From: Tragulus kanchil
Taxonomy: Eukaryota; Chordata; Mammalia; Artiodactyla; Tragulidae
Assembly: GCA_022376925.1 (NCBI GenBank)
Contig: JAIOJX010000003.1
Span: forward strand, 38,617,874-38,681,873
DNA length: 64,000 nt
Direction of reading: 5' to 3'
The notes beneath the pieces are model-generated. The model searched no databases. It was not told where the DNA came from and saw only the letters and a program-made list of their open reading frames with translations. This document shows positions 1 through 11,665 of this stretch, one piece after another. A program made the position numbers and the translations under genes. Numbering within the stretch: position 1 is the first letter of the stretch; each line of letters begins with the position of its first letter.

Positions 1-2136
1 CATAATGAGGCTGTGATTCACGGGGACTGAATAGAGACCACGTGTTTCCCAATGAGCTATCAAAAGTCAACACATACAGGACTAATCACCATGTCATCAA
101 ACGGCCACACCTCGCCTTCTATAAAAACTTTTCTTCTGTTTTTCTTGTCCCTTCTGATATTTTCCTAATGTAGTTAAATAAGATCACGACCACCTGAAAC
201 AACCTAAGATGTATGTTAGATTTCATCTGGGGTTTAATCCTCTCACTCCACACACTTCTATTAAGTGATTGTTCAGTCCTCTAATTTTTAAAGGGAAAGA
301 AGTATTTGCCATATCTACATCACAGCCCACAAACGATATGTGAAAATATCTGACCCCTTCACAAAGAAAAGGGAAAAAAGAAAAACTAGAGTCGAGGCCA
401 GTGCATCTTGGAGCCATGTGACCCTGTATGCTGACTGGCCAACCTGCTGGAAAGAAGCTGAGAAGTGACAGCATCACGTCTGAGGTTCTTGGGTGAGATG
501 CCTCCTGTGAATTTATAATTACTCCCCCTGAGCATGCTAGAGGGCAAAACAGCGTGGCCGAAAGCTCACTCTGCCAAACATTGCTGCCAGACCTGTCCTC
601 CCACCTGCAGTCTCCAAAGAAACCCTTGATAGGAAGCTTTTAAAGGGCGTATGTTGTGGAAGGAAATACCTACCAACTAAATCCATCCTCATAAGTGCCA
701 AGCTGGCAAATTTCAAAAATTCCCATTTCTTTTGCTAAGAAATATATTAATTGAATAAACCAACGAGAATGATCTTCATACCCTTTACTGTTTTCTTTAG
801 GGTTTTATTTTAATCCTCTCACTGGATGAGATTTCCCACCTACATGAGCACTGAGTTTTTCTACAGCTTCACTTCTCCGTTCCAGTTCTGGCCATGAAAT
901 CCACACGTCTTAAATCCCAAACATTCTGGGAACCTTTCAAAGGCCACTTCACACTAGACTAATTATCAGTAAAACACTCACTAACAAAAGTCAGCAGGCA
1001 CTCACCTCGCTTAAATTTTTCAGTTACTTCTAATAAGTAGTCATTTGAACCACACTCATTAGCAAGCTATTTGAGGTGTGACACATTTTACATAATGAGG
1101 CTGTGATTCACGGGGACTGAATAGAGACCACGTGTTTCCCAATGAGCTATCAAAAGTCAACACATACAGGACTAATCACCATGTCATCAAACGGCCACAC
1201 CTCGCCTTCTATAAAAACTTTTCTTCTGTTTTTCTTGTCCCTTCTGATATTTTCCTAATGTAGTTAAATAAGATCACGACCACCTGAAACAACCTAAGAT
1301 GTATGTTAGATTTCATCTGGGGTTTAATCCTCTCACTCCACACACTTCTATTAAGTGATTGTTCAGTCCTCTAATTTTTAAAGGGAAAGAAGTATTTGCC
1401 ATATCTACATCACAGCCCACAAACGATATGTGAAAATATCTGACCCCTTCACAAAGAAAAGGGAAAAAAGAAAAACTAGAGTCGAGGCCAGTGCATCTTG
1501 GAGCCATGTGACCCTGTATGCTGACTGGCCAACCTGCTGGAAAGAAGCTGAGAAGTGACAGCATCACGTCTGAGGTTCTTGGGTGAGATGCCTCCTGTGA
1601 ATTTATAATTACTCCCCCTGAGCATGCTAGAGGGCAAAACAGCGTGGCCGAAAGCTCACTCTGCCAAACATTGCTGCCAGACCTGTCCTCCCACCTGCAG
1701 TCTCCAAAGAAACCCTTGATAGGAAGCTTTTAAAGGGCGTATGTTGTGGAAGGAAATACCTACCAACTAAATCCATCCTCATAAGTGCCAAGCTGGCAAA
1801 TTTCAAAAATTCCCATTTCTTTTGCTAAGAAATATATTAATTGAATAAACCAACGAGAATGATCTTCATACCCTTTACTGTTTTCTTTAGGGTTTTATTT
1901 TAATCCTCTCACTGGATGAGATTTCCCACCTACATGAGCACTGAGTTTTTCTACAGCTTCACTTCTCCGTTCCAGTTCTGGCCATGAAATCCACACGTCT
2001 TAAATCCCAAACATTCTGGGAACCTTTCAAAGGCCACTTCACACTAGACTAATTATCAGTAAAACACTCACTAACAAAAGTCAGCAGGCACTCACCTCGC
2101 TTAAATTTTTCAGTTACTTCTAATAAGTAGTCATTT
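1..2136. repeat. Direct tandem duplication 1 (unit 1090 bp)
   Basis: Bases 1-1046 recur at 1091-2136 at a constant offset of 1090 with no difference noticed. The 44 bp between the copies (1047-1090) are unmatched. Copy 1 may extend left of the window. No transposon, ORF or terminal repeat explains the unit. I recognise no repeat family inside it. Confidence 0.97.
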
Positions 2137-2963
2137 AGAAGACGTTTAGAATTCCCAAAGAACTCCTGACCATATTTTTGTGTGAATCCCCATACAAAAA
2201 CCCAGTGCCCACTGGAGGCGGTTTTAAAAGAGAGGAAGAATGTTGGCTGACAAAAACTAGCTAATGAACTTCAACTTACAGCTGATTACAAGTTCCTCAC
2301 TAATTGACTGATCATCTATTAGACCAAGACGATCATCATGCCAATCATTTTCAGGCAAGTCTTGCCAAAAAAACAAACAAATAACAAAAGTGAAAACTCA
2401 AGGAACATTTAGCATCGGAAGCCACTGTGCAACACAGGAACCACATGATGAAGCAATTCACAAACAATTGTTCTGCCTTAATGCCTACATTTAGGGACAA
2501 GGTCTAATGTCTATCTTCCAATGAGAAAGCCCTTAGGGGGCATGGCTTCCACGGACAGAGGCCCCAGGCCAGCACACTCAAGAAGCTTCTGTATTTTCAG
2601 TCTGTCTCTGACAAGCTGCCCAAGGGTTAAAAGCACCCTTCCCTCCTTTCTTCTATTAAACCTCATTTATGATATAATATAATCATTATATAATCCCTAT
2701 GACGCCACAAAACAGGTCCAATTTTCACAACAAAGTCCATTAGAGGTATATATTATTTATGACTCAGTAACTCTGACAAATTTCATTGTCGTGCTAAAAA
2801 CCTATAAATGCAAGGATTGTGGCATATGGTTGAAAATATTTTTAAAAAATAAACATAATTTAAATAGATAAAAGTGTCTACCTCCTAGCTCTTTCCTTGC
2901 CCAGAGTAAAATTACTGAAAAGGTTATTCACAATTTTAGGGAAGCCAGTTCTTCCCAAAAGAA
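2137..2963. other. Unannotated AT-rich intergenic or intronic DNA
   Basis: No coding region, RNA gene or recognisable young repeat is seen. The sequence is AT-rich with frequent stops in all frames. Confidence 0.6.
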
Positions 2964-3288
2964 TGGGCTCTGTCCTTTTTTCTTTTTTTATTGGAGTATA
3001 GCTGTGATACAGTGTTATGTTAGGTTTAGGTGTACAGCAAAGTGATTCAGTTAGACATATACATATATTCAATCTTTTGCAGGCTTTTTCTCATACAGGT
3101 TATTACAGAATATTGAGTAGAGATCCCTATGCTATACAGTAGGTCCTTGTGGGTTATCTCTTTTATAGACAGTAATGTATGTATGCTCTTCTCAAGCTCT
3201 TGATTTATCCCTCCCTCACCCTAGCATATTTTCTCTTTGGTAACCATAAGCTCCTTTTCAATACCTGTGAGTCTGGGCTCTGTCCTTT
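2964..3288 (-). mobile_element. L1 LINE 3' end fragment, antisense
   Basis: Bases 2980-3273 read as the reverse complement of a ruminant L1 3' region: a T-rich start, then text matching the familiar L1 tail (a tract like gtacagcaaagtgattcag near 3031). A 15-bp target-site duplication (tgggctctgtccttt) flanks it at 2964-2978 and 3274-3288, so this is a complete, strongly 5'-truncated insertion on the minus strand. Confidence 0.85.
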
Positions 3289-3464
3289 CTAAACTACCCT
3301 AATAGAAATTTGAAGTCAGAGAAGCTGAGATGGGAGCCTCAGACTTCCTTTGTATTGAAAAAAAAAAAGGGCTCGAATTTCCCCAGGCCTCAGTCTTCTC
3401 AGATATAAAAGAGGTCCCCAGATTATAACAGTAAACACGTAACTCTGCTTACTCTGTGCACAAT

Positions 3465-3540
3465 CTCCCTTAATCTTTGTCACAACCCAATGTGGTGAAC
3501 ACTCTTATCCCATCATGATGGGAGGAACCTGAGTTATAAT
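3465..3540 (-). mobile_element. MIR SINE fragment, antisense
   Basis: The text resembles the antisense MIR 3' half (a variant of the part running from the Pol II-like tcacaac motif to the gaggaacctgag end). It is ancient and diverged. The Bov-tA that follows inserted next to or into it. Confidence 0.5.
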
Positions 3541-3545
3541 GATTG

Positions 3546-3765
3546 GGGCTTCCCAGGTGGCACTAGTGGTCCAGAGTCAGCCTGGCAGAGCACGAGACAC
3601 AGAAGACTCGGGTTTGATCTCTGGGCTGGGAAGATCCCCTGGAGATAGAAATAGCAGTCCCTTCCAGTATTCTTACCTGGAAAAATCTCATGGACAGAGG
3701 AGCCAGGTGGGCTACAGTCCATGGGGTCACAAAGAGTTGTGCACCAACCAAGCACTTACACTGTT
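3546..3765 (+). mobile_element. Bov-tA SINE, sense
   Basis: It starts with the SINE head ggcttcccaggtggcactag and includes gaagatcccctggag, the ccagtattctt core and the BovA tail up to the cacaaagagtt motif. The order and length (about 220 bp) are typical of Bov-tA. It is diverged from consensus. Confidence 0.88.
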
Positions 3766-3782
3766 TACATGGAGACCTCGGG

Positions 3783-3967
3783 TTCGTGCTTAGTTGCTTC
3801 AGTCACATCCGACTCTGTGTGACCCCATGGACTGCAACTTGTCAGGCTCCTCAGTCCATGGAATCCTCCAGGCAAGAATACTGGAGTGGGTTGCCATGCC
3901 CTTCTCCAGGGGGACTTTCCCAACCCGGGTCTTGCACACAAATTCTTTATCACTGAGCCATCAGGAA

Positions 3968-3970
<3 letters not shown>
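3783..3970 (-). mobile_element. Bov-tA SINE, antisense
   Basis: Reverse-complement Bov-tA: the BovA tail first (near 3800), then caggcaagaatactggagtg, and the tRNA-like head ends at 3970 with atcaggaagcc. The perfect (AT)n abuts the head. Confidence 0.85.

Positions 3971-4040
<70 letters not shown>
3971..4040. repeat. Perfect (AT)35 microsatellite
   Basis: An uninterrupted run of 70 alternating A and T bases lies between two antisense Bov-tA pieces. Its purity implies recent expansion and probably high length polymorphism. Confidence 0.97.
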
Positions 4041-4044
<4 letters not shown>

Positions 4045-4140
4045 CCCCATGGATTGTAGCTTGCCAGGCTTCTCCGTTCATGGAATTTTCCAGACAGGAA
4101 TACTGGAGTTGGTTGCCATTTCCTTCTCCGGGAGACCTAG
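4041..4140 (-). mobile_element. Bov-tA/BovA fragment, antisense
   Basis: The text gaccccatggattgtagc through tggttgccatttccttctcc is an internal piece of Bov-tA in antisense. Both its 3' tail and its tRNA-like head are missing; the microsatellite replaces the tail end. Confidence 0.8.
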
Positions 4141-4227
4141 GTTGGGCCCTATATAATAGGCAGTGAGCATCCAATGAGAGTTTCTATGGACACACTGAGT
4201 AGATTTTACAAGGTCATTAGGAACCTA

Positions 4228-6400
4228 CCTAGGCCATCCCAGCCTACCCTGCACACTCTCAAGGGCAGGACTATCTTACTCAACTTATCACTGGCTGTAA
4301 TACGGCTTACACATACTGGTCACTTACGTTAAATATAATCAGTCTTCCAGTAAATATTTGCACTACAAATACTTCAGCAAGGAAGAACAAGATCCCAAAA
4401 AGGCATAACTGATGGTCAAATTTCAAGTGCATGGAGGCAAGGGGCAGGGACTGGTTGTGTTTTTAGAAGAACTTGCCTCAGTTCCCAAAATCATTGATGC
4501 CAGTGTTGTCAGTAACTCAAGAACACACACAAGAGTCTGTATCTCTAGGGATACATCTTTTGAAAGGGAATATTCTTAAATGAAAACCTCAAAGCTGAGA
4601 GATCTTCATCACTGATTTGCTACCCTAAAATTTTTCCAGACTGAAGAATACATTAGAATTCAACGTTCCATTTAATGGATCTTTCTTAACTTTTAACTAA
4701 AATAGGAAAATATTTAGCTAGTCAACTCATTCAAAAATCATGTAATGACAATATCATACACATACCCAGCCTAGTGCTTAGCACTGGAAATACAAAGAGA
4801 TAAAGCAATTCTTGGAAATTTCTTTTTAAAAATCTAACGCTGTTTCAAAATATGTGGTTTAAGTGGCATTTCAAGCCTAGGCATCTCCCTAAAATGTGGT
4901 TAACCCCTGAATTACAGCATGTTCTTGGTTAACTTATACTGTATATTCAGCACTGCTTTCAGGGACATAATTCTCAAGTCACTTAAGATTTGGCATTGTC
5001 CTACACAATAACGCAGCATATACTAGGGCTCTTTCTGCCAATGCTAATATAACTTGAGAGCAAAACCAAAGCCAACGCACCGTCTTCCAAGACAGTGGTG
5101 TCAGGACTGCACAGATCACTGAACTCTAAATGGAACCCAAAAGGCTCAGAGTGGTTGAAAATCTAAACATGTTCTGCCCCACTGCCCACAGCAAGCCTTC
5201 GGTCTTAGGGGCCAGAGTACATTACACCTCCTGCTTTCCCTTCTCCTGGGAAGGTCCCAGGTCTTCATGCAGTCTGGAAGGGAAGACAGATAGCAAGGAC
5301 ACAGTTTTACAATCATAATCCTAGGCCATCCCAGCCTACCCTGCACACTCTCAAGGGCAGGACTATCTTACTCAACTTATCACTGGCTGTAATACGGCTT
5401 ACACATACTGGTCACTTACGTTAAATATAATCAGTCTTCCAGTAAATATTTGCACTACAAATACTTCAGCAAGGAAGAACAAGATCCCAAAAAGGCATAA
5501 CTGATGGTCAAATTTCAAGTGCATGGAGGCAAGGGGCAGGGACTGGTTGTGTTTTTAGAAGAACTTGCCTCAGTTCCCAAAATCATTGATGCCAGTGTTG
5601 TCAGTAACTCAAGAACACACACAAGAGTCTGTATCTCTAGGGATACATCTTTTGAAAGGGGAATATTCTTAAATGAAAACCTCAAAGCTGAGAGATCTTC
5701 ATCACTGATTTGCTACCCTAAAATTTTTCCAGACTGAAGAATACATTAGAATTCAACGTTCCATTTAATGGATCTTTCTTAACTTTTAACTAAAATAGGA
5801 AAATATTTAGCTAGTCAACTCATTCAAAAATCATGTAATGACAATATCATACACATACCCAGCCTAGTGCTTAGCACTGGAAATACAAAGAGATAAAGCA
5901 ATTCTTGGAAATTTCTTTTTAAAAATCTAACGCTGTTTCAAAATATGTGGTTTAAGTGGCATTTCAAGCCTAGGCATCTCCCTAAAATGTGGTTAACCCC
6001 TGAATTACAGCATGTTCTTGGTTAACTTATACTGTATATTCAGCACTGCTTTCAGGGACATAATTCTCAAGTCACTTAAGATTTGGCATTGTCCTACACA
6101 ATAACGCAGCATATACTAGGGCTCTTTCTGCCAATGCTAATATAACTTGAGAGCAAAACCAAAGCCAACGCACCGTCTTCCAAGACAGTGGTGTCAGGAC
6201 TGCACAGATCACTGAACTCTAAATGGAACCCAAAAGGCTCAGAGTGGTTGAAAATCTAAACATGTTCTGCCCCACTGCCCACAGCAAGCCTTCGGTCTTA
6301 GGGGCCAGAGTACATTACACCTCCCTGCTTTCCCTTCTCCTGGGAAGGTCCCAGGTCTTCATGCAGTCTGGAAGGGAAGACAGATAGCAAGGACACAGTT
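4228..6400. repeat. Direct tandem duplication 2 (unit about 1093 bp)
   Basis: Copy 1 is 4228-5306 and copy 2 is 5320-6400, with 13 unmatched bases between them. The only differences noticed are two one-base homopolymer insertions in copy 2 (a G run near 5657 and a C run near 6323). No repeat family or gene is recognised inside. Confidence 0.97.
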
Positions 6401-7512
6401 CCTGGTGTATTCCTGGATAATTAAAAGCCAACTATCTTTAGAAACACTCTAAATTCTCACTCTGACATCATTAGGCCAAATGCCAGCTACACTCAAATTG
6501 TGGGAGCGGGGGGGTGGTGCAAAAAAAAAAAAATGAGTTGGCCCAGGAGAAGTGGCCATGGCCCAACACCATTACCAACTTTTAGCTTACAGTCTCCTAT
6601 TTTTATTTTTGCTAAGCCACGAGTATTAATGAACCACAAATGGAAAACAACTGGAAAGAAGTAAATAAAACCAAGGGAAGAAAGCCTGGCTCCAGGGCAG
6701 ACAATGAGTGTGCCAGGTTTCATCCAGATACGAACTCCAAGACAACCTGAGTCCCATTAGCAGCTAGTTAAATCCACCAGAAACATCACACACAACCATA
6801 TGCTCCATTTTTACAGCTATACTTTGTACTGTTAACTATTACAAAAACGACTTCTAGAGGATAAAGGATACAGTGCATGTTGTCTATGAATACCAGTTCC
6901 TACTCCAACTTTATGCTGAGGCAGACCACAGGGAAAAGACGGCAAGGAAAGAAAGTTTACCAAAAGCCTAGCTTAGAGTGTATCGTTTTTACCCCTAGAT
7001 CTAGGAGATTTTAAATAAACAGCACACAAGGCATATGGCGATGTGAATATCCATTATCAGGATATTTTAAGGAGACTTCAAATGCGTAATATAATCATGG
7101 GTTCTCAAGAGCCAAGATGCATCATTGTTTTGTGTAGAAATGTCTCACACACACATTAGCAAGTCTCAACAACTACCTGCTTATCTCTCAGCGAATTACT
7201 ATGAGAGTCATGACTGTGGGAAACATTCATTTTGGGAAAGTGTGTCTGTATCACAAGTGAGAGTGACTACTTATTTTACATGAACTTCAAATGGATAGTT
7301 ACACCCCTGGGACCTAGGATATGCTTTACTCCCCTGTGTATGTTGGGTATTAAGAGACAAACTTGAGACTACTGTGACACAGGAGTTGTCTAAAAGATTC
7401 TTGATGGATTCCTACTGCAAGCCAACAACATCGTCCCTCTCGGATCCAATCATCAGCCTTCCTTCCATTTAACAATGAATTTCTAGGCAGCAAAGAGATA
7501 ATTACAATCCTA
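6401..7512. other. Unannotated AT-rich DNA
   Basis: Only an A13 run near 6521 stands out. No gene or young repeat is recognisable. Confidence 0.55.
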
Positions 7513-7985
7513 TTCCTAGGTACACACCCGAGAGAAATAAAAACACAGGTTCACACAAAAAATTTGTATATGAATGTTCATAGCTGTATTATTTGTGTTA
7601 GCGAAAAATAGAAAATAACCCATCAACTGATGAATGTATACACAGAAACGTGGTATAATCATACATAAAATATCATTCAGCCATGAAGTAATGACATCTA
7701 CATCAGGGACAAACCTGTCAACATGAGGCTAAGTAATAGAAATCAGACATAAAGACCACATATTGTAAGATTCCATTCATGTGACATGCTAGGGGCAGAC
7801 AAATCTGTGGAAATAGTGATTAGTGGTTACCAGGGTTTAAACAAAGGGAAGAATGGGGAGTGAGTACTAACAGGTATAGGGTTTCTTCTAGGGGTGATGA
7901 AAATGTTCTGAAATTAGGCAGTGGTAAGGGCTGCACAATTTTATGAATACATTAAAAACCAATTAGTCGTATACTTTAAGAGTGA
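7513..7985 (+). mobile_element. Old L1 LINE 3' end (L1MA/L1MB-like), sense
   Basis: The text follows the L1 ORF2 end and 3' UTR in order: the gagagaaataaaaacac tract, the catcaactgatgaatg tract, the gtggttaccaggg tract and the ggtgatgaaaatgttctg tract near 7894. It is diverged and carries many stops, so it is a pre-ruminant insertion. Confidence 0.82.
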
Positions 7986-7987
7986 AC

Positions 7988-8195
7988 TGTGAAAGTGTTA
8001 GACAGTCACGTCTTGACTCTTTGCTGTGACCCCACAGACTACCGTCAGGCTGCTCTGTCCATGGAATTCTCCAGGCAAGATTAACAGAGTGGGTTGCCAT
8101 TCCCTTCTCCAGGGGATCTTTCCGATCAGGGAACTGAACCTTGGTCTTCTACATTGTGGGCAAATTCTTTGCCATCTGAGCCACCAGGAAAGCCT
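7988..8195 (-). mobile_element. Bov-tA SINE, antisense
   Basis: The BovA tail (gtgaccccacagactac), the caggcaag core and the tRNA-like head ending gagccaccaggaaagcc are all present in reverse-complement order. Confidence 0.88.
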
Positions 8196-8283
8196 GAGAA
8201 TAAATTGTATGGCTCATGAATTATATCTCAATAAACACATTCTTAAAAATGCAATTAATTGTACACTTAAAAATGTGTGAAGT

Positions 8284-8607
8284 TTGGGGTCTCCCCGGTA
8301 GCTCTGTGGTGAAGAATTTGCCTGTCAATGCAGGAGATACAGGTTCAATCCCTGATCTGGGAAGATCCCACATGATGCAGAGCAACTAAGCTCATGAACC
8401 ACAACTATGGAGCCTGTGCTCTAGAGCCTCGAAGCCACAACTACTGAAGCCCAGGTGCCCTAGAGCCCGAGTTCCACAACAAGAGAAGTCACCGCAACAA
8501 GAAACCTGCTCACCTCAACTAGAGAGTGGCCCCCACTTCCTGCAACTTGAGAAGAGCCTGCAGCAGCAGTGAAAATTCAGAATAGTCAAAAAATAAATAA
8601 ATAATCA
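8284..8607 (+). mobile_element. CHR-type tRNA-Glu SINE, sense
   Basis: The tRNA-like head (ggttcaatccctg is the B-box region near 8342) is followed by the CHR body with the repeated cacaactactgaagcc and agagcccgag modules, ending in an aaataaataaat tail. This is the older cetartiodactyl CHR layout. Confidence 0.88.
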
Positions 8608-8670
8608 TTTTTTTAAAAAATCCCAGGTTACTTTAAAAAAAAGAAATTTGTGTACTTTATTCAAGTTTAA

Positions 8671-9028
8671 TAAAGATGACTTCTTTTTTCTTTTTTTTTT
8701 TTTAACATTTATTTATTTATTTTTTGGCGGGTGTGGGGAGGAAGGGGGGTGGGCGGGCCATTTCCACTGGTCTTTCATTTGTCTGTTTTCATCCATCTTT
8801 GTTTTTTGGCCCGTGTGGGCCTCCCATCGCGGTGGCCTCTGTTGTCGCAGAGCACCGGCTCTGGGCGCATGAGCCCCAGAGCTCTGGCTCGGTAATTGGA
8901 CCCATGGGTCCAGCCGCTCCACGGCACGTGGGATCTTCCCAGGCCAGGGATCAAACCGGCGCCCCTTGCACTGCAAGGCGGTGTCCTTACCCACTGGACC
9001 ACCAGGGAAGCCCTAAAGATGACTTCTT
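8671..9028 (-). mobile_element. Young CHR-derived SINE, copy a (antisense, C-rich tail type)
   Basis: The element body is 8686-9013, flanked by a perfect 15-bp target-site duplication (taaagatgacttctt at 8671-8685 and 9014-9028). On the minus strand it has an A box in tggtccagtgggtaagga and a B box near the ggtttgatccc equivalent, then a body that differs from standard CHR, a C-rich module and a poly-A tail. Confidence 0.9.
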
Positions 9029-9375
9029 AAGAGGTCTTCAATATCATCTCACATCATATACACAAAGGAAGTTCAATATAAGTTATTTATTCATTTATTT
9101 ACTATCTCCCTAAATGTTTATCTCCCTGAAAAACTTACACATAATTTCATATGAATGGATGTAAATTTGCAAAGGGAAATTTTCAGGCTAGTACTTCCCA
9201 TACAGAAATGTTTTAATAATAATATTTCATTCTATACATATGCATCTATTTTTAAATGTGTCATCTTTTCATTATCTCTAAACAATTCACAACCCTAAGT
9301 TTTCTTATGTGTATTTATGGCCTTTTTTTTTAATATAATTCATTTTACTTATATGGTTTCAAGACAGGAAAAACA
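9029..9375. other. AT-rich DNA, nothing recognised
   Basis: A short T-rich unique stretch between a young SINE and duplication 3. No gene or repeat family is seen. Confidence 0.55.
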
Positions 9376-9439
9376 TGTAAGGTGTGATGAAGAGCACCAC
9401 AGCACCTCCACGCTGGCTCCTGTTGTGAATTTAGTACTG

Positions 9440-9928
9440 TTGTGGCTCAGACAGTTAAGAATCTGCCTGCAATGGGGCTTCCCTGGTGGTCCAGTGGGGT
9501 AAAGAGTCCGCCTTGCAGTGCAAGGGGCGCCGGTTCGATCCCTGGCCTGGGAAGATACCATGTGCCATGGAGAGGCTGGACCGGTGTGTCCAACTACCAG
9601 CCAGCGCTCTGGAGCGCATGCACACAGAGCTGGTCCTCTGCAATGGGAGACCCACACGGGCCAAAGAATAAAGATGAATGAAAGTGAATAAATGAAACAC
9701 CAATAAAAGAGGCCAAATTTTACCAAAAAAGAAATAAAAATAAAAGAAAAAAAGAATCTGCAATGAATGAGGCCTGGGTTCAATCCCTGGGTCAGGAATA
9801 TCCCTTGGAGACTGGAATGGCTACCCAACTCCAGTAGTCTTGCCTGGGAAATCTCATGAACAGGGAAGCCTGGCAGACGACTGTCCCTGGGGTCACTTGA
9901 CTGAGCAGCTAACACTTCTGCTTTCACC
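9440..9928 (+). mobile_element. Bov-tA SINE, interrupted by a young SINE
   Basis: The head (gtggctcagacagttaagaa) lies before 9475, and the rest (tgggttcaatccctgggtc onward to the ggggtcacttgactgagc end) follows 9765. The two halves are contiguous Bov-tA once the inserted SINE is removed. Confidence 0.88.
9475..9751 (+). mobile_element. Young CHR-derived SINE, copy b (plain tail type)
   Basis: The head has an A box (tggtccagtggggtaaagag) and a B box (ggttcgatccc near 9532). It lacks the C-rich module and ends ccaataaaagaggcc plus an A-rich tail. The flanking direct repeat is aagaatctgc...aatg (9457-9474 and 9752-9765); the second lacks four bases. Confidence 0.9.
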
Positions 9929-9994
9929 TATCCTGAGGTTCTTTAGCAATAACTGCCTGGGGTGTGAGGTGAAGGATGTGTCATTTAAGGAACT

Positions 9995-10185
9995 TTTCAG
10001 GTGCCTCAGTGGTAAAGAATCCACCTGCCAAATCAGGTCCGATCCCTGGGTCAGAAAGATCCCCTGGAGAAGGAAACGGTCACCCACTTAAATATTCTGG
10101 CCTGGAAAATTCCATGGACCGAAGAGCCTCACAAGCTACTGTCCATGGGGTTGCAAACAGTTGGACACGACTGAGCATGTACAGA
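9995..10185 (+). mobile_element. Bov-tA SINE, sense
   Basis: The head (gtgcctcagtggtaaagaat), the gatcccctggagaagga core and the BovA tail ending ggacacgactgagca are present in order. Confidence 0.9.
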
Positions 10186-10521
10186 CACGCGCACGTGCAT
10201 CAGCCACACACAACAGAATGGTTAAGAAATCCATTTTCTTCAAACAACTTGTAGGAGCAAAGTTTCACACAGGTTCTCTCTAGGGCCTTCAAAGATCAAC
10301 AAAGCTTCCAGAAGTAGAGAGGCTCCATATTGCTCAGGGCTCCATAACATGTCTAATGATGAGTTTAAAATATCCTTGGCTGAGTAATACTTTTAGCTTC
10401 TATTGGAATCATTTGTTTCAATACTATAAAAACTGAAGCAATGGTGAGTAATACAGCTGTAAGGTGTGATGAAGAGCACCACAGCACCTCCACGCTGGCT
10501 CCTGTTGTGAATTTAGTACTG

Positions 10522-11014
10522 TTGTGGCTCAGACAGTTAAGAATCTGCCTGCAATGGGGCTTCCCTGGTGGTCCAGTGGGGTAAAGAGTCCGCCTTGCAG
10601 TGCAAGGGGCGCCGGTTCGATCCCTGGCCTGGGAAGATACCATGTGCCATGGAGAGGCTGGACCGGTGTGTCCAACTACCAGCCAGCGCTCTGGAGCGCA
10701 TGCACACAGAGCTGGTCCTCTGCAATGGGAGACCCACACGGGCCAAAGAATAAAGATGAATGAAAGTGAATAAATGAAACACCAATAAAAGAGGCCAAAT
10801 TTTACCAAAAAAAAAAAAAAATTAAAAAAAAGAAAAAAAGAATCTGCAATGAATGAGGCCTGGGTTCAATCCCTGGGTCAGGAATATCCCTTGGAGACTG
10901 GAATGGCTACCCAACTCCAGTAGTCTTGCCTGGGAAATCTCATGAACAGGGAAGCCTGGCAGACGACTGTCCCTGGGGTCACTTGACTGAGCAGCTAACA
11001 CTTCTGCTTTCACC
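10522..11014 (+). mobile_element. Bov-tA interrupted by young SINE, second copy
   Basis: This is the duplication 3 copy of the element at 9440-9928, with the same nested structure. Confidence 0.88.
10557..10837 (+). mobile_element. Young CHR-derived SINE, duplicate of copy b
   Basis: Same insertion as 9475-9751, carried by duplication 3; only the A-rich tail differs in length and composition. Confidence 0.9.
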
Positions 11015-11080
11015 TATCCTGAGGTTCTTTAGCAATAACTGCCTGGGGTGTGAGGTGAAGGATGTGTCATTTAAGGAACT

Positions 11081-11271
11081 TTTCAGGTGCCTCAGTGGTA
11101 AAGAATCCACCTGCCAAATCAGGTCCGATCCCTGGGTCAGAAAGATCCCCTGGAGAAGGAAACGGTCACCCACTTAAATATTCTGGCCTGGAAAATTCCA
11201 TGGACCGAAGAGCCTCACAAGCTACTGTCCATGGGGTTGCAAACAGTTGGACACGACTGAGCATGTACAGA
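11081..11271 (+). mobile_element. Bov-tA SINE, duplicate
   Basis: Duplication 3 copy of the Bov-tA at 9995-10185. Confidence 0.9.
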
Positions 11272-11554
11272 CACGCGCACGTGCATCAGCCACACACAAC
11301 AGAATGGTTAAGAAATCCATTTTCTTCAAACAACTTGTAGGAGCAAAGTTTCACACAGGTTCTCTCTAGGGCCTTCAAAGATCAACAAAGCTTCCAGAAG
11401 TAGAGAGGCTCCATATTGCTCAGGGCTCCATAACATGTCTAATGATGAGTTTAAAATATCCTTGGCTGAGTAATACTTTTAGCTTCTATTGGAATCATTT
11501 GTTTCAATACTATAAAAACTGAAGCAATGAGAATAATTTCGTTAACACTACAGT

Positions 11555-11665
11555 TGGCCCAGGAAACTCCAGGAGATGGTGAAGGACAGGGAAGGCTGGC
11601 CTGCTGCAGTTCATGAAGTCGCAAAGAGCTGGACGTGACTCAGGGACTGAACAACCACCATTGGC
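11555..11665 (+). mobile_element. BovB LINE 3' terminus fragment
   Basis: The text matches the BovB 3' end: aactccaggagatggtgaag, gggaaggctggcctgctgca, then gtcgcaaagagctggacg and a final gactgaacaac. Strongly 5'-truncated. Duplication 4 begins inside it, at 11581. Confidence 0.82.

Larger units (their letters stand above)
9376..11529. repeat. Direct tandem duplication 3 (unit 1082-1086 bp)
   Basis: Copy 1 is 9376-10443 and copy 2 is 10458-11529, with 14 unmatched bases between them. The visible difference is in the A-rich tail of the embedded young SINE (about 9725-9750 against 10807-10837). Both copies contain the same nested SINE arrangement, so the duplication post-dates every insertion inside it. 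Confidence 0.97.

Noticed and set aside
8900..8990. A tRNA gene suggested by A and B boxes
   Set aside because: The boxes belong to the tRNA-derived head of SINEs; no cloverleaf with an acceptor stem is present.
9349..9927. Open frame of about 190 codons on the minus strand
   Set aside because: Entirely antisense Bov-tA and young SINE. The shortened version at 10365-10808 is its duplicate.
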